NCBI GenBank assembly: GCA_949879795.1
Contig: CATLBR010000008.1
Span: forward strand, 1-64,000
Direction: 5' to 3'
DNA: 64,000 nucleotides
From: an uncultured Hungatella sp.
GTDB taxonomy: Bacteria; Bacillota; Clostridia; Lachnospirales; Lachnospiraceae
Shown: positions 55,556 to 64,000 of the stretch, piece by piece
How the letters are laid out: every line of letters starts with the position of its first letter
Position numbering within the stretch: position 1 is the first letter of the stretch
Notes under the pieces: generated by a model
What the model saw: the letters and a program-made list of their open reading frames with translations, nothing else
Told to the model about the DNA's origin: nothing
Databases searched by the model: none
Made by a program: the position numbers and the translations under genes

Positions 55556-57337
55556 GTGGAGATGGAAGAAAGAGAGAAAGAGATTGAGGAGCTGGAGCAG
55601 CAGATAGGGGAACTGCCTATAGGTTATATATCCAGAAAGAATATTCATGGAAAGACTCGCTATTACCGTCAGTGGACAGAGAACGGGAAGATAAAAAGCC
55701 AGTATATAAAAGAAGAGGATTTAGAGACCGTCGAGGAGCAGATCGCGCGCCGCAAGGAGCTGCAGCAGAGGCTGAAGGAGCTGGGGAGAAAGACAAAGGA
55801 GTCCAGAACCACAGGTTTGAGTGACAGGAGAAAGGCAGGCTTTGACATGGCTTACGCAAAGATGGAATTCGAGACCAACGTGCTGACAGGAGAAGAACTC
55901 CTCGCCATGGCCAGGAACATTGAGAGCAGCAAGAAAAGGGACTGCTATAAGCAGCTTTACGGATATCTTCACGGGGAGGGCGGGGAGAGAGTCTGCATCG
56001 TTCTGGGGCTTCGGAGGACCGGGAAGACCACGCTGATCCGGCAGGCCATCCTGGACATGGAGCAGGAGCAGGTGAAACGGGCGGCGTACATCAAGACTAC
56101 GGCGGCGGACAGCATGGAGATCATGGGGAGGGATCTGAAGCGCCTGAACCAGCAGGGGTATAAGTACGTGTTTGTGGATGAAGTGACCCTGATGGACGAC
56201 TTTATCGATTCTGCCGCAGTGTTTTCGGATATTTATGCAGCCCAGGGCATGAGAATCGTTCTCACGGGGACGGACACTCTTGCCTTCGCTCTGGCCCTGC
56301 GGCAGGAACTTTTTGACAGAGCCGTCACCGTAAGAACCACCTTCATCCCCTTCAGAGAGTACAGCAGACTTCTGGATGTGGACAGCATTGACCAGTATAT
56401 CCGGTACGGAGGGACTTTGAGGGCAGGTAAACATCAGAGCCCCGGGGGAGTTCAGGGCGGGGAGAAAGAGACTTTCGCATTGTTCAGAAACAGAGAGTCT
56501 ACCAGGGAGTACATCGAGAGCGCCGTGTGCCGCAACATCCAGCGGGCCCTGGCGGGCAGCAAAGATAAAAGCCAGTTCCCCGCTCTTCGATCTCTGGCCG
56601 AGACAGGAGAACTGATTCGTATTGTAAATGAAATCATGGAGAACATGAATCTGAATTTCCTTCTCCTGGTGGCGTCGGGAAATCAGGCTTTCCACGAGCT
56701 GCGGATCGCGGTGTGGAATCTGCGGAATGACCGGAGCCGGTCAGAGCAGGCGTCAGGCATCACCAGGGCGCATCTCACACAGATCAAAGAGGCTCTGGTG
56801 GCTCTGGATCTCATCGTGGAGTGTCCGGCCGAGACCACCAGACAAGGGGGGGAGACCGTGGAGAAGGTGATCTTTACCCAGCCGGGGATGAGATACTGCC
56901 AGGTACAGATGCTGCTGGAGGATCTGATGAACGGAGAGCGGTTTGCAAGCCTGAGTCAGATGGAAAAGAAAGAGTTTTCGGAGAGGATCCTCATGGAAGC
57001 CAGGGGGCGCATGCTGGAGGAGATGGTGCTTATGGAGACGGAGAAAGCGCTGTCAGGAAGATACCAGGTGTTCAAGATGCAGCTGGCTACAGGGGAGTTT
57101 GACATGGTGGTCTACGACACCCAGGAGAACAACTGCACCCTGTGTGAGGTGAGGGGGAGCAAGGCGGTGGTCTCCAACCGTTTCAGAAGAGTTCCTGATA
57201 TGGAGAAATACCGCCAGATCGAAAAGCGCTTCGGCCCCATCACGGAGAGGTTCATGCTGTGCAGGGATCCAAATGTCCAGGACAGTGCAGGGGGCAAATA
57301 CTGCAGCATCGAAGAGTACCTGAGAAGTTTATCATAG
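55556..57337 (+). CDS. Multi-domain AAA-type ATPase (DUF4143-like) with possible nuclease fold
   Basis: A 593-residue protein. The N-terminal 60 residues (LPIGYISRKNIHGKTRYYRQW, then a coiled coil EEQIARRKELQQRLKEL) resemble a small domain seen in other clostridial proteins. Residues 145-310 form an AAA ATPase: Walker A GLRRTGKTT near 151, Walker B YVFVDEV near 204, a conserved TGTD sensor. The next 180 residues are DUF4143-like (helical, GELIRIVNEIMENMNLNF). The C-terminal region has a PD-(D/E)XK-like pattern, D516 in GEFDMVV and E531-V-R533 in CTLCEVRGSK. Such ATPases are often accessory, sometimes linked to defence or regulation; function unknown. GTG 55556 is chosen because AAGGAGG lies 8 bases before it. 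Confidence 0.78.
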   Translation: MEMEEREKEIEELEQQIGELPIGYISRKNIHGKTRYYRQWTENGKIKSQYIKEEDLETVEEQIARRKELQQRLKELGRKTKESRTTGLSDRRKAGFDMAYAKMEFETNVLTGEELLAMARNIESSKKRDCYKQLYGYLHGEGGERVCIVLGLRRTGKTTLIRQAILDMEQEQVKRAAYIKTTAADSMEIMGRDLKRLNQQGYKYVFVDEVTLMDDFIDSAAVFSDIYAAQGMRIVLTGTDTLAFALALRQELFDRAVTVRTTFIPFREYSRLLDVDSIDQYIRYGGTLRAGKHQSPGGVQGGEKETFALFRNRESTREYIESAVCRNIQRALAGSKDKSQFPALRSLAETGELIRIVNEIMENMNLNFLLLVASGNQAFHELRIAVWNLRNDRSRSEQASGITRAHLTQIKEALVALDLIVECPAETTRQGGETVEKVIFTQPGMRYCQVQMLLEDLMNGERFASLSQMEKKEFSERILMEARGRMLEEMVLMETEKALSGRYQVFKMQLATGEFDMVVYDTQENNCTLCEVRGSKAVVSNRFRRVPDMEKYRQIEKRFGPITERFMLCRDPNVQDSAGGKYCSIEEYLRSLS

Positions 57338-57367
57338 ATACGTAACAGAGAAGACGGAGGAGATGAC

Positions 57368-58228
57368 ATGTCGATTTTAAGCCAGCTTAAAAAAGAACAG
57401 ATATTCACCAGCTCGGAGATGGAGGTGGTGAATTACATTGTGTCTCATCCCAGAGCCGCGGTGAAGGCTACTATCAGAGAACTGGCGGAGCTGACCTATT
57501 CTTCGCCGTCAACCATCGGAAGAGTCTGCAAAAAAGTGGGGGTTGACGGTTTTACGGAATTGAAAATCAAGCTGGCCACCGAGCTGGACCGCCTGGTGGT
57601 GGAGTCGGGCGCTGTGGATGTAAGCATTCCTGTGGGTCCGGAGGATAAGATAGAAGATTTTCCAAAAATATTTTTTAATCTCCACTACCAGGCTCTGTCT
57701 GACGCCTATCACACCGTGGATATCAAGGAGGTAAAAGCAGTGGCCGACGTGCTGTACCAGGCTGACAGCGTCTTTGTGCTGGGGTCTCAGCAGTCTCTGA
57801 TCCTGGCCATGGATTTTATGTGCAAAAGCGCCAAGCTGGGCTTTCCGTTTTTCAATCCACTGATGAACAACGGATTCAACAACAATCTGTACAGGAAGAA
57901 GAACTGTAAAAAGATGGCGGCTCTGCTCATATCCCAATATGCAGACAGCCGCCGGGTAAGCAGATGGATAAAAGAGCTGAAGAGCATGAAGAGCCAGATC
58001 TGTCTGATCACCGCAAATCCGGACAGCCCTAACATCAGCCGGGTTCACCATGCGGTGGTCATCGACAGCGAGGAGGCGGTGACGGGAAAGATAGGCAATT
58101 TCGCATCCAGGACAGCGCTGTCCTACGTGCTGGACATTCTGTATATGATCCTGTTCATGAAAGATTATGAAGATAATCTGACTTATATGAAACGATGGAA
58201 TGAGGAGAGAGAGCGGCCGGAATGGTAA
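57368..58228 (+). CDS. RpiR-family transcriptional regulator
   Basis: A 286-residue sugar-phosphate-responsive regulator. The N-terminal HTH reads IRELAELTYSSPSTIGRVCKKVG. The SIS domain (about 110-250) has the phosphosugar pocket VFVLGSQQS and LLISQYADSRR. Inducers in this family are phosphorylated sugars. Position just upstream of the PTS EIIC gene suggests it controls that system. GGAGGAG precedes the ATG, and the ATPase stop is 30 bases away, so co-transcription with the ATPase is possible though functionally odd. Confidence 0.9.
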   Translation: MSILSQLKKEQIFTSSEMEVVNYIVSHPRAAVKATIRELAELTYSSPSTIGRVCKKVGVDGFTELKIKLATELDRLVVESGAVDVSIPVGPEDKIEDFPKIFFNLHYQALSDAYHTVDIKEVKAVADVLYQADSVFVLGSQQSLILAMDFMCKSAKLGFPFFNPLMNNGFNNNLYRKKNCKKMAALLISQYADSRRVSRWIKELKSMKSQICLITANPDSPNISRVHHAVVIDSEEAVTGKIGNFASRTALSYVLDILYMILFMKDYEDNLTYMKRWNEERERPEW

Positions 58229-58296
58229 AATGTCCCCAAAATATTTCCTGATTTTTTTTTGATTGAGGTAAAAGATACCATATTGCTTTGAAAATA

Positions 58297-58325
58297 TTGT
58301 CAAATTAAGGGATAAAATTTATAAT
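58297..58325 (+). promoter_or_regulatory. Promoter of the leader ORF and EIIC gene
   Basis: TTGTCA (58297-58302), 17 bases, TATAAT (58320-58325), 40 bases before the leader ATG. The surrounding sequence is AT-rich. Confidence 0.75.
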
Positions 58326-58364
58326 CGTACTATGAAAACTTAACAAAATCAGGAGGCTTGGACT

Positions 58365-58433
58365 ATGAAAAGGAAGATGCTTAAACACCATGAAAGCACA
58401 TCCCTCAGGAAAGGAGGTGCCGTGAGATGGTAG
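58365..58433 (+). CDS. 22-residue leader ORF overlapping the EIIC start
   Basis: A frame of 22 codons, MKRKMLKHHESTSLRKGGAV followed by RW and TAG. GGAGG lies 8 bases before its ATG (58351-58356 region AGGAGG). Its stop codon overlaps the EIIC ATG (58427), with a second strong site AAGGAGG inside the leader before the EIIC start. Such an overlap usually couples translation of the two. The peptide is basic and lacks a signal. It could be a regulatory leader or a small protein; no known attenuation sequence (repeated codon run or terminator) is seen. Confidence 0.6.
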   Translation: MKRKMLKHHESTSLRKGGAVRW

Positions 58434-59740
58434 AAAAACTGATGAATGGAATGCTGACATTCGCGGCAAAGCTGTCTAACCAGAGACATCTGGGCGCTAT
58501 CAGAAACGCGTTTACCATGCTGCTCCCTGTAGTTGTCACCGGTGCATTCTGTACTCTGATTTCCAATGTAGTGTGTAACGTGAAACCGGGATATGTGAGT
58601 GTGGCCAATCTGCCGGGCATGAGCTGGCTGGCCAAGCTCTCTCCCATTTTTACGGCTGCCAACTATGGTACCATGAACTTTATCAGTATCGGAATCATCA
58701 TACTGATTGCCATCGGACTGGCAGAGAGCTACGGGATAAAGGATCTGACTGTCGCCCCTGTGGCACTGGGTTCTTACATCTCTCTGTGTGTCACAACCGC
58801 CACCGTCAACTGTGACGTGAAGGAGGGTGTGGTCCATGAGGTCGCCAGTGTTCTGTCGGCAGGCTACACGGATGCCAAAGGACTTTTCGTAGGATTGATC
58901 ACGGCTCTGTGCGCCACTGAGATTTACTGTCGGATGATCAAGAGCGGAAAGCTGGAGATCAAACTGCCGGAAAGCGTGCCGTCCAATGTGGCCCGCTCCT
59001 TCACCATCCTGTTTCCGGCGGCGCTGACCATACTTATCGTCTCTGCCGTGGGGTTCGTCTTTGAGATGATTACGGGAATGTCCGTATTCAGTGCGATCAC
59101 TACCTTCATCCAGAGACCTCTCATGAACATCCTGACCGGTCTGCCGGGCTACCTGTTCCTGATCTTTATGACGACGGTGCTGTGGGTGTTCGGTATCCAC
59201 GGAACACAGACTCTGGGTGCCGTGTATTCCCCCATTCTGCTGACTGCCTATGCGGAGAATGAGGCGGCCTACGCAGCGGGAACCGCCATCCCCAATATCA
59301 TCTGTAGCCCGTTTTTGTCCTGTTTTTCCATCATCACCGGAGCAGGTATCACAGGAGGACTGTTGATCGCCATCCTTCTGTTCTCCAAGAGGGACGACTA
59401 CAGGGCCGTGGCCAAGATTGCCATTCCCTGTGCGTTTTTCAATATCAATGAGCCGGTTACCTTCGGTCTTCCCATCGTGTTAAACCCGATTCTGGCCATT
59501 CCGTTTATGATTGCCCCGGCAGTGTCCGCAACCTTTGCTTACTTTATGACCTCCATCGGATTCTGCGGGCGCATGGTGGTGAACTCACCGTGGACTACAC
59601 CGCCGGTGTTGATGGCGTTTCTGTCATCAGGCGGATCCCTTGGAGCCGCTGTCACACAGCTTTTGTGTATCCTTTTGGCGGGAGTTGTGTATACGCCGTT
59701 TGTTCTGATATCCAATCATCAGAAACCGGCAGAAGAATAA
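58427..59740 (+). CDS. PTS sugar permease EIIC, lactose/cellobiose type
   Basis: A 437-residue membrane permease of the phosphotransferase system. About ten hydrophobic spans are visible, and INEPVTFGLPIVLNP is the conserved EIIC motif at the substrate site. NQRHLGAIRNAFTMLLP near the start is typical of the cellobiose/lactose class. EIIC needs EIIA and EIIB to phosphorylate the sugar; neither is next to it, so they must be elsewhere. ATG 58427 has AAGGAGG about 9 bases upstream, inside the leader ORF. A strong terminator follows. RpiR upstream is the probable regulator. Confidence 0.93.
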   Translation: MVEKLMNGMLTFAAKLSNQRHLGAIRNAFTMLLPVVVTGAFCTLISNVVCNVKPGYVSVANLPGMSWLAKLSPIFTAANYGTMNFISIGIIILIAIGLAESYGIKDLTVAPVALGSYISLCVTTATVNCDVKEGVVHEVASVLSAGYTDAKGLFVGLITALCATEIYCRMIKSGKLEIKLPESVPSNVARSFTILFPAALTILIVSAVGFVFEMITGMSVFSAITTFIQRPLMNILTGLPGYLFLIFMTTVLWVFGIHGTQTLGAVYSPILLTAYAENEAAYAAGTAIPNIICSPFLSCFSIITGAGITGGLLIAILLFSKRDDYRAVAKIAIPCAFFNINEPVTFGLPIVLNPILAIPFMIAPAVSATFAYFMTSIGFCGRMVVNSPWTTPPVLMAFLSSGGSLGAAVTQLLCILLAGVVYTPFVLISNHQKPAEE

Positions 59741-59773
59741 TCTGAGAGAGCCGAATACCATTCCTAAGTAGAT

Positions 59774-59820
59774 GCCCCAGCCCCGGACGCGGAAAATGTG
59801 TCCGGGGCTGGGGCGTTTTT
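59774..59820 (+). terminator. Terminator after the EIIC gene
   Basis: GCCCCAGCCCCGGAC (59774-59788) pairs perfectly with 59800-59814, followed by GTTTTT. Confidence 0.9.
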
Positions 59821-60035
59821 ATGTGGAGAGACTATTGTTTTCATTGCGGCTGTAGGTTATAATTATGAAGACTGATTTTTGTGGAAAATCTTAGGGATTC
59901 ATGCTATGATACATGTCTGACGGCAGCAAAAAACGTGTAAACCCGTATGGGTCCGTCTGCGGGCCTGCCACAACACATGAAAGTCTGGTGGGCGCATTTG
60001 GCATCCCTGAATTTAAAGTGAGGAGAACATAAAAT

Positions 60036-60995
60036 ATGAAATGGAGAAAATTTACACTGACCACCACCACGGCCGCGGTGGATCTGGTGAGCAGTCTTTT
60101 TGACGAGATCGGCATCCAGGGCATCGAGATCGAGGACCATGTGCCCCTCACCGAGGCGGAGACAAAAGGCATGTTCATCGATATTCTGCCGGACATGGGG
60201 CAGGACGATGGGGTGGCGAAGGTCAGTTTTTATCTGGAAGATTTGTCGGATCTGGAACGGATCATGAGAGAGGTAGAGGAGGGGCTGGACGAGCTGAGCC
60301 AGTTCGTGGATCTGGGAGAGAGGACTATCACCTGGTCGGAGACGGAGGACAAGGACTGGATCAACAACTGGAAGCAGTACTTTAAGCCTTTCACGGTAGA
60401 CGATATCCTCATCAAGCCTACTTGGGAGGAGATTCCGGAGAGCCACAAGGACAAACTGCTGATTCAGATCGACCCGGGAACCGCCTTCGGAACGGGGCAG
60501 CACGAGACCACTCAGCTGTGCATCCGACAGCTGAAAAAATATGTCAAACAGGGGGACAGGATTCTGGATGTGGGAACAGGGAGCGGCATTCTTGGCATCA
60601 CGGCCCTGAAGCTGGGGGCTGACCGTGTCTTCGGCACGGATCTGGACGAAAATGCCGTCGCCGCCGTGGGAGAAAATCTGGAATCCAACTCCATCAGCAG
60701 CGCCGACTTTCAGGTGGTTCAGGGCAACATCATCGACGATGAGACCGTCAAGGAACAGGCAGGCAGGGAGTGCTATGATATCGCCGTGGCCAATATTCTG
60801 GCTCCGGTGATTATCCTGCTCCAAAAGGAGATCCCAGCCCATCTGAAAAAGGGGGGGATTTTCATCACCTCCGGCATCATCAACACCAAGGAGGAGGCAG
60901 TGAGGCAGGCCCTGGAGGCCAACGGGGAGCTGGAGATCGTGGAGACCACATACCAGGGTGAGTGGGTGTCTGTCACGGCCAGAAGAGTAGGCTGA
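60036..60995 (+). CDS. prmA: Ribosomal protein L11 methyltransferase
   Basis: A 319-residue SAM-dependent enzyme that trimethylates ribosomal protein L11. DPGTAFGTGQHETTQL is the PrmA signature, LDVGTGSGILGITALKLGA is the SAM motif and VANILAPVIILLQKEI follows as the post-motif. The N-terminal substrate-recognition region (KFTLTTTTAAVDLVSSLFDE) is also typical. GAGGAG precedes the ATG. rsmE follows after 57 bases, the conserved order of the dnaK block. Confidence 0.95.
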   Translation: MKWRKFTLTTTTAAVDLVSSLFDEIGIQGIEIEDHVPLTEAETKGMFIDILPDMGQDDGVAKVSFYLEDLSDLERIMREVEEGLDELSQFVDLGERTITWSETEDKDWINNWKQYFKPFTVDDILIKPTWEEIPESHKDKLLIQIDPGTAFGTGQHETTQLCIRQLKKYVKQGDRILDVGTGSGILGITALKLGADRVFGTDLDENAVAAVGENLESNSISSADFQVVQGNIIDDETVKEQAGRECYDIAVANILAPVIILLQKEIPAHLKKGGIFITSGIINTKEEAVRQALEANGELEIVETTYQGEWVSVTARRVG

Positions 60996-61052
60996 CCCCT
61001 GTCATGGTTAAATGGCCATACAACACTTGAAATCGGAGAAAAGGGAGAAAAC

Positions 61053-61811
61053 GTGTACCATTTTTTTGTAGAAAAAGATCAGATCGGCCAGGAGGAGATT
61101 ACCATCCGCGGCTCAGATGTGAACCATATCCGCAATGTTCTGCGGATGAAACCGGGGGAGAGGGTGTTTGTAAGCGACGGGGAGAAAAAGGGCTACGAGT
61201 GCAGGATCACGGCGCTCACCGGGGAGACGGTTACGGCCAGGATTCTGTCGGAGAGTGAGGACACCAGAGAACTGCCTGCCCACATCCATCTGTTTCAGGG
61301 ACTTCCCAAGGGCGACAAGATGGAGCTCATCATCCAGAAGGCGGTGGAGCTGGGGGCCTGTGAGGTAATTCCTGTGTCCACCCGCAGGACTGTGGTGAAG
61401 CTGGACAAGAAAAAGGAGGAAGCCAGGGTCGCGAGATGGAATACCATCGCCGAGAGCGCCGCGAAGCAGTCGGGGCGGGGAGTGATACCCAGGGTGTGGG
61501 GAGTCATGACTTTTGAGGAGGCTCTGGTCTACGGAAATGATTTTCAGGTAAAAGTCATCCCTTTTGAGCGGGCAGCGGGGATGGAGACCGCGAAGAAGGA
61601 GCTGGAGAGCATCCGGCCGGGGATGGATGTGGGAATATTCATCGGCCCGGAAGGCGGTTTTGAAGATGAAGAGATCGCTCTGGCGCAGTCTCACGGTGTG
61701 ACCCCTATTTCTCTGGGAAAGAGGGTTTTGAGGACGGAGACGGCGGGGCTTATGGTGCTCTCGGTGGCAGGGTATCTGCTGGAGTCCAGATGGGACGATA
61801 CGGAGGGCTGA
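61053..61811 (+). CDS. rsmE: 16S rRNA m3U1498 methyltransferase
   Basis: A 252-residue SPOUT-class enzyme that methylates U1498 of 16S rRNA. The N-terminal RNA-binding part (HFFVEKDQIGQEEITIRGSD, HIRNVLRMKPGE) leads to the knotted C-terminal domain: FQGLPKGDKMELIIQKAVELG, RMERIAESAAKQS-like stretch and IGPEGGFEDEEI, LGKRVLRTETA. GTG 61053 follows AAGGGAG. A cysteine desulfurase gene lies 46 bases on. Confidence 0.95.
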   Translation: MYHFFVEKDQIGQEEITIRGSDVNHIRNVLRMKPGERVFVSDGEKKGYECRITALTGETVTARILSESEDTRELPAHIHLFQGLPKGDKMELIIQKAVELGACEVIPVSTRRTVVKLDKKKEEARVARWNTIAESAAKQSGRGVIPRVWGVMTFEEALVYGNDFQVKVIPFERAAGMETAKKELESIRPGMDVGIFIGPEGGFEDEEIALAQSHGVTPISLGKRVLRTETAGLMVLSVAGYLLESRWDDTEG

Positions 61812-61857
61812 GGCGCGGAGAACGCAGGGAAAGAATAAAGGCAGGGGAAACAGACAG

Positions 61858-63012
61858 ATGGAAGCATATTTTGACAATTCGGCGACAACCAGAGTCCTGG
61901 ACTCTGTAAAAGATATTGTGGTAAAGACCATGACAGAGGATTACGGCAACGCCGCCTCAAAACATGGGAAAGGCGTGAAGGCAGAGCAGTATATCCGGGA
62001 GGCCAGAGGCATCATCGCCAGGAGCCTGAAGGTGGACGAGAAGGAGATCATATTCACCTCCGGGGGCTCGGAGTCCAACAATATGGCCCTGATGGGAGCG
62101 GCTATGGCCAACCGGCGCAGGGGCAACCACATCATAAGCACAAACGTGGAGCACTCATCCGTGTACAACACTCTGGGCTTTCTGGAGGAACAAGGGTTTG
62201 AGATCACTTATCTTCCCGTGGACGCCCGGGGCCACATAAGCCTGGACCAGCTGAAAGACAGCCTCCGGCCGGAGACCATCCTGGTGTCCGTGATGTATGT
62301 GAACAACGAGGTGGGCTCGGTGGAACCTGTGGAAGAGATAGCAAAAGTCATAAAAGAAAACCGGCCGGGAGCCCTCCTCCATGTGGACGCCATACAGGCC
62401 TACGGAAAATATGAGATCCGCCCAAAACGCCAGGGCATCGACCTGCTGAGCGTCAGCGGCCACAAGCTGCACGGACCAAAAGGAGTGGGCTTTTTGTATG
62501 TGGGGAGCAAGGTGAAGGTGAAACCTCTCATATACGGAGGAGGTCAGCAGAGAGGAATGCGCTCCGGCACGGAGAATGTGCCCGGGGTGGCAGGCCTGGG
62601 TGTGGCGGTGAAGGAGATGTACACCGGACACAAGGAGAAGATAGACTATTTATATGGATTGAAAGATCATTTCATGACCAGAATCAAAGAAGTGGAGGGC
62701 TGTACGGTCAACAGCCAGCCGGGTAGAGAGAGCGCCCCCCAGATTGTCAGCGTCAGCTTTGAGGGCGTCCGCAGCGAGGTGCTGCTCCATGCCCTGGAAG
62801 AGAGGGAGATATATGTGTCCTCCGGGTCCGCGTGCTCCAGCAATCATCCGGGAATCAGCGGAACCCTCAAGGGCATCGGGGTGAGGCAGGAGCTTCTGGA
62901 TTCCACCCTTCGGTTCAGCTTCGGAATGTTCAACAAGAAGGAAGAGATCGACTATACTATCGAGGTGCTGAAAGAGCTTCTGCCCGTGCTCCGCAGATAC
63001 CGCAGGGCGTGA
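61858..63012 (+). CDS. Cysteine desulfurase (NifS/IscS family)
   Basis: A 384-residue PLP enzyme that removes sulfur from cysteine to a persulfide. YFDNSATTR opens the fold, the PLP lysine is in SVSGHKLHGPKGVGF, and the persulfide cysteine lies in SSGSACSSNHPG. Its spacing fits the IscS/NifS group rather than SufS. Directly followed by thiI, it most likely supplies sulfur for tRNA 4-thiouridine, possibly also for thiamine. AAAGGCAGGGG precedes the ATG. Confidence 0.94.
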   Translation: MEAYFDNSATTRVLDSVKDIVVKTMTEDYGNAASKHGKGVKAEQYIREARGIIARSLKVDEKEIIFTSGGSESNNMALMGAAMANRRRGNHIISTNVEHSSVYNTLGFLEEQGFEITYLPVDARGHISLDQLKDSLRPETILVSVMYVNNEVGSVEPVEEIAKVIKENRPGALLHVDAIQAYGKYEIRPKRQGIDLLSVSGHKLHGPKGVGFLYVGSKVKVKPLIYGGGQQRGMRSGTENVPGVAGLGVAVKEMYTGHKEKIDYLYGLKDHFMTRIKEVEGCTVNSQPGRESAPQIVSVSFEGVRSEVLLHALEEREIYVSSGSACSSNHPGISGTLKGIGVRQELLDSTLRFSFGMFNKKEEIDYTIEVLKELLPVLRRYRRA

Positions 63013-63042
63013 GGAGGAGAGTCAGCAGGGAAAGGATAAGCC

Positions 63043-64000
63043 ATGTTATATCAGTCATTTTTGATCAAATACGCAGAGATCGGGACAAAGGGAAAGAACA
63101 GGTATCTGTTTGAAGATGCTCTCATGAAACAGATCCGCCACGCCCTCAGAGAGGCGGAAGGCGATTTCGCGGTTACCAAGGAGATTGGGCGGATCTATGT
63201 GCGGGCCAGGGGGGACTATGACTATGACGATGTGATCCAGGCCCTGAAAAGGGTCTTTGGCATCGCCTGGATCTGTCCCATGTTTCAGATTGAGGAGAGA
63301 GATTTTGAGAACCTGAAAAAAGAAGTGGTGGATTATATAGGCCGGGTGTATCCTGACAGGCATCTGACTTTCAAAGTGGATTCCCGCAGGGCAGACAAAA
63401 AGTATCCTCTCACCTCCGAGGAGATGAACCGGGATCTGGGGGAGGCCCTGTTGAATGCCTACCCGGAGCTGAAGGTGGATGTACACCATCCCCAGGTGAT
63501 GGTCCATGTGGAGGTGAGAACCGGGGTAAACATTTATTCTCAGATGATTCCCGGCCCCGGAGGCATGCCTGTGGGGACCAACGGAAAGGCCATGCTCCTT
63601 TTATCCGGAGGTATCGACAGCCCGGTGGCAGGGTATATGATCGCCAAGCGGGGCGTGAAGATCGAGGCGGTCTATTTTCACGCGCCGCCCTACACCAGCG
63701 AGAGGGCAAAACAGAAGGTGGTTGATCTGGCAAAGCTGGTGTCCCGCTACTCCGGCCCCATCAGGCTTCATATTGTCAATTTTACGGATATTCAGCTGTA
63801 CATCTACGAACAGTGCCCTCACGAGGAACTGACCATTATCATGCGCCGCTATATGATGAAGATCGCCCAGGCGATCGGTGAGGAGACGGAGTGTCTGGCG
63901 CTGATCACCGGGGAGAGCATCGGCCAAGTGGCGTCCCAGACGGTTCAGTCTCTGGCTGTCACCAATGAGGTGTGCACCATGCCTGTATTCCGCCCGGTTA
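63043..64000 (+). CDS. thiI: tRNA 4-thiouridine synthetase ThiI (truncated by the window)
   Basis: The first 319 codons of ThiI are present; the gene runs past the window edge. MLYQSFLIKYAEIGTKGKNR begins the NFLD-like domain and THUMP follows to about residue 165. LLSGGIDSPVAGYMIAKRG is the PP-loop ATP-binding motif of the adenylating domain, which activates the uridine. ThiI takes persulfide sulfur from the neighbouring desulfurase to make 4-thiouridine at tRNA position 8. The rhodanese domain found in some ThiI would be beyond the end. AAAGGA precedes the ATG, 30 bases after the desulfurase stop. Confidence 0.95.
   Translation, partial: MLYQSFLIKYAEIGTKGKNRYLFEDALMKQIRHALREAEGDFAVTKEIGRIYVRARGDYDYDDVIQALKRVFGIAWICPMFQIEERDFENLKKEVVDYIGRVYPDRHLTFKVDSRRADKKYPLTSEEMNRDLGEALLNAYPELKVDVHHPQVMVHVEVRTGVNIYSQMIPGPGGMPVGTNGKAMLLLSGGIDSPVAGYMIAKRGVKIEAVYFHAPPYTSERAKQKVVDLAKLVSRYSGPIRLHIVNFTDIQLYIYEQCPHEELTIIMRRYMMKIAQAIGEETECLALITGESIGQVASQTVQSLAVTNEVCTMPVFRPV

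Overview
The window reads as a chromosomal segment of a spore-forming, moderately GC-rich member of the Clostridia, most likely a Lachnospiraceae of the Enterocloster/Hungatella/Clostridium clostridioforme type. The support is sporulation and germination genes (gpr, spoIIP, a GerMN lipoprotein), a CIRCE-controlled hrcA-grpE-dnaK-dnaJ operon, the glgC/glgD pair, choline-binding-type wall repeats on secreted proteins, and Gram-positive ribosome-binding sites throughout. No rRNA, tRNA, IS element, prophage or CRISPR array is visible. Taxonomy is inference; no marker gene was compared.

Layout. 1-180: tandem hairpin-forming repeats. 206-6164: triosephosphate isomerase, a 1,453-residue secreted leucine-rich-repeat wall protein and a HAD phosphatase. 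6317-9061: glycogen-synthesis genes glgD and glgC (minus strand) divergent from a small unknown protein. 9227-19390: a substrate uptake and catabolism locus. It has two paralogous FadR-type regulators, a YtcJ-type amidohydrolase, a branched-chain-amino-acid-type ABC importer and an IlvD/Edd dehydratase. Divergent promoters and palindromic operator-like sites lie between the amidohydrolase and the importer. 19514-24061: a LacI regulator divergent from an orphan sugar-binding lipoprotein, then an esterase and a zinc-ribbon membrane protein. 24288-25829: gpmI, minus strand. 26080-33633: a probable operon of ABC exporter, DegV, sensor histidine kinase, GerMN lipoprotein and ComEC.

33713-38701 is an accessory stretch: a small membrane protein, a MATE exporter with its MerR regulator behind a MerR-type promoter, a duplicated-domain lipoprotein, an HExxH membrane protein and an alkyltransferase-like protein. 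From 38698 the order follows the classic Firmicutes block: holA, rpsT, gpr, spoIIP, lepA, hemW, hrcA, grpE, dnaK, dnaJ, and later prmA, rsmE. A 3D-domain protein is inserted before hrcA. A second accessory stretch at 52249-59740 separates dnaJ from prmA. It holds pyrroline-5-carboxylate reductase, a transglutaminase-like protein, a small wall-binding protein, a multi-domain ATPase, an RpiR regulator, a 22-codon leader ORF and an orphan PTS EIIC. The window ends with a cysteine desulfurase and a truncated thiI, which together suggest tRNA 4-thiouridine synthesis.

The parts most worth following up are the uptake/dehydratase locus (9227-19390), whose dehydratase lacks one expected cluster cysteine; the ATPase fusion with its inverted-repeat promoter (55481-57337); the leader ORF overlapping the EIIC start (58365-58433); and the hairpin repeats at the left edge. 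All functions are read by eye from protein motifs and gene context. No database search was run.
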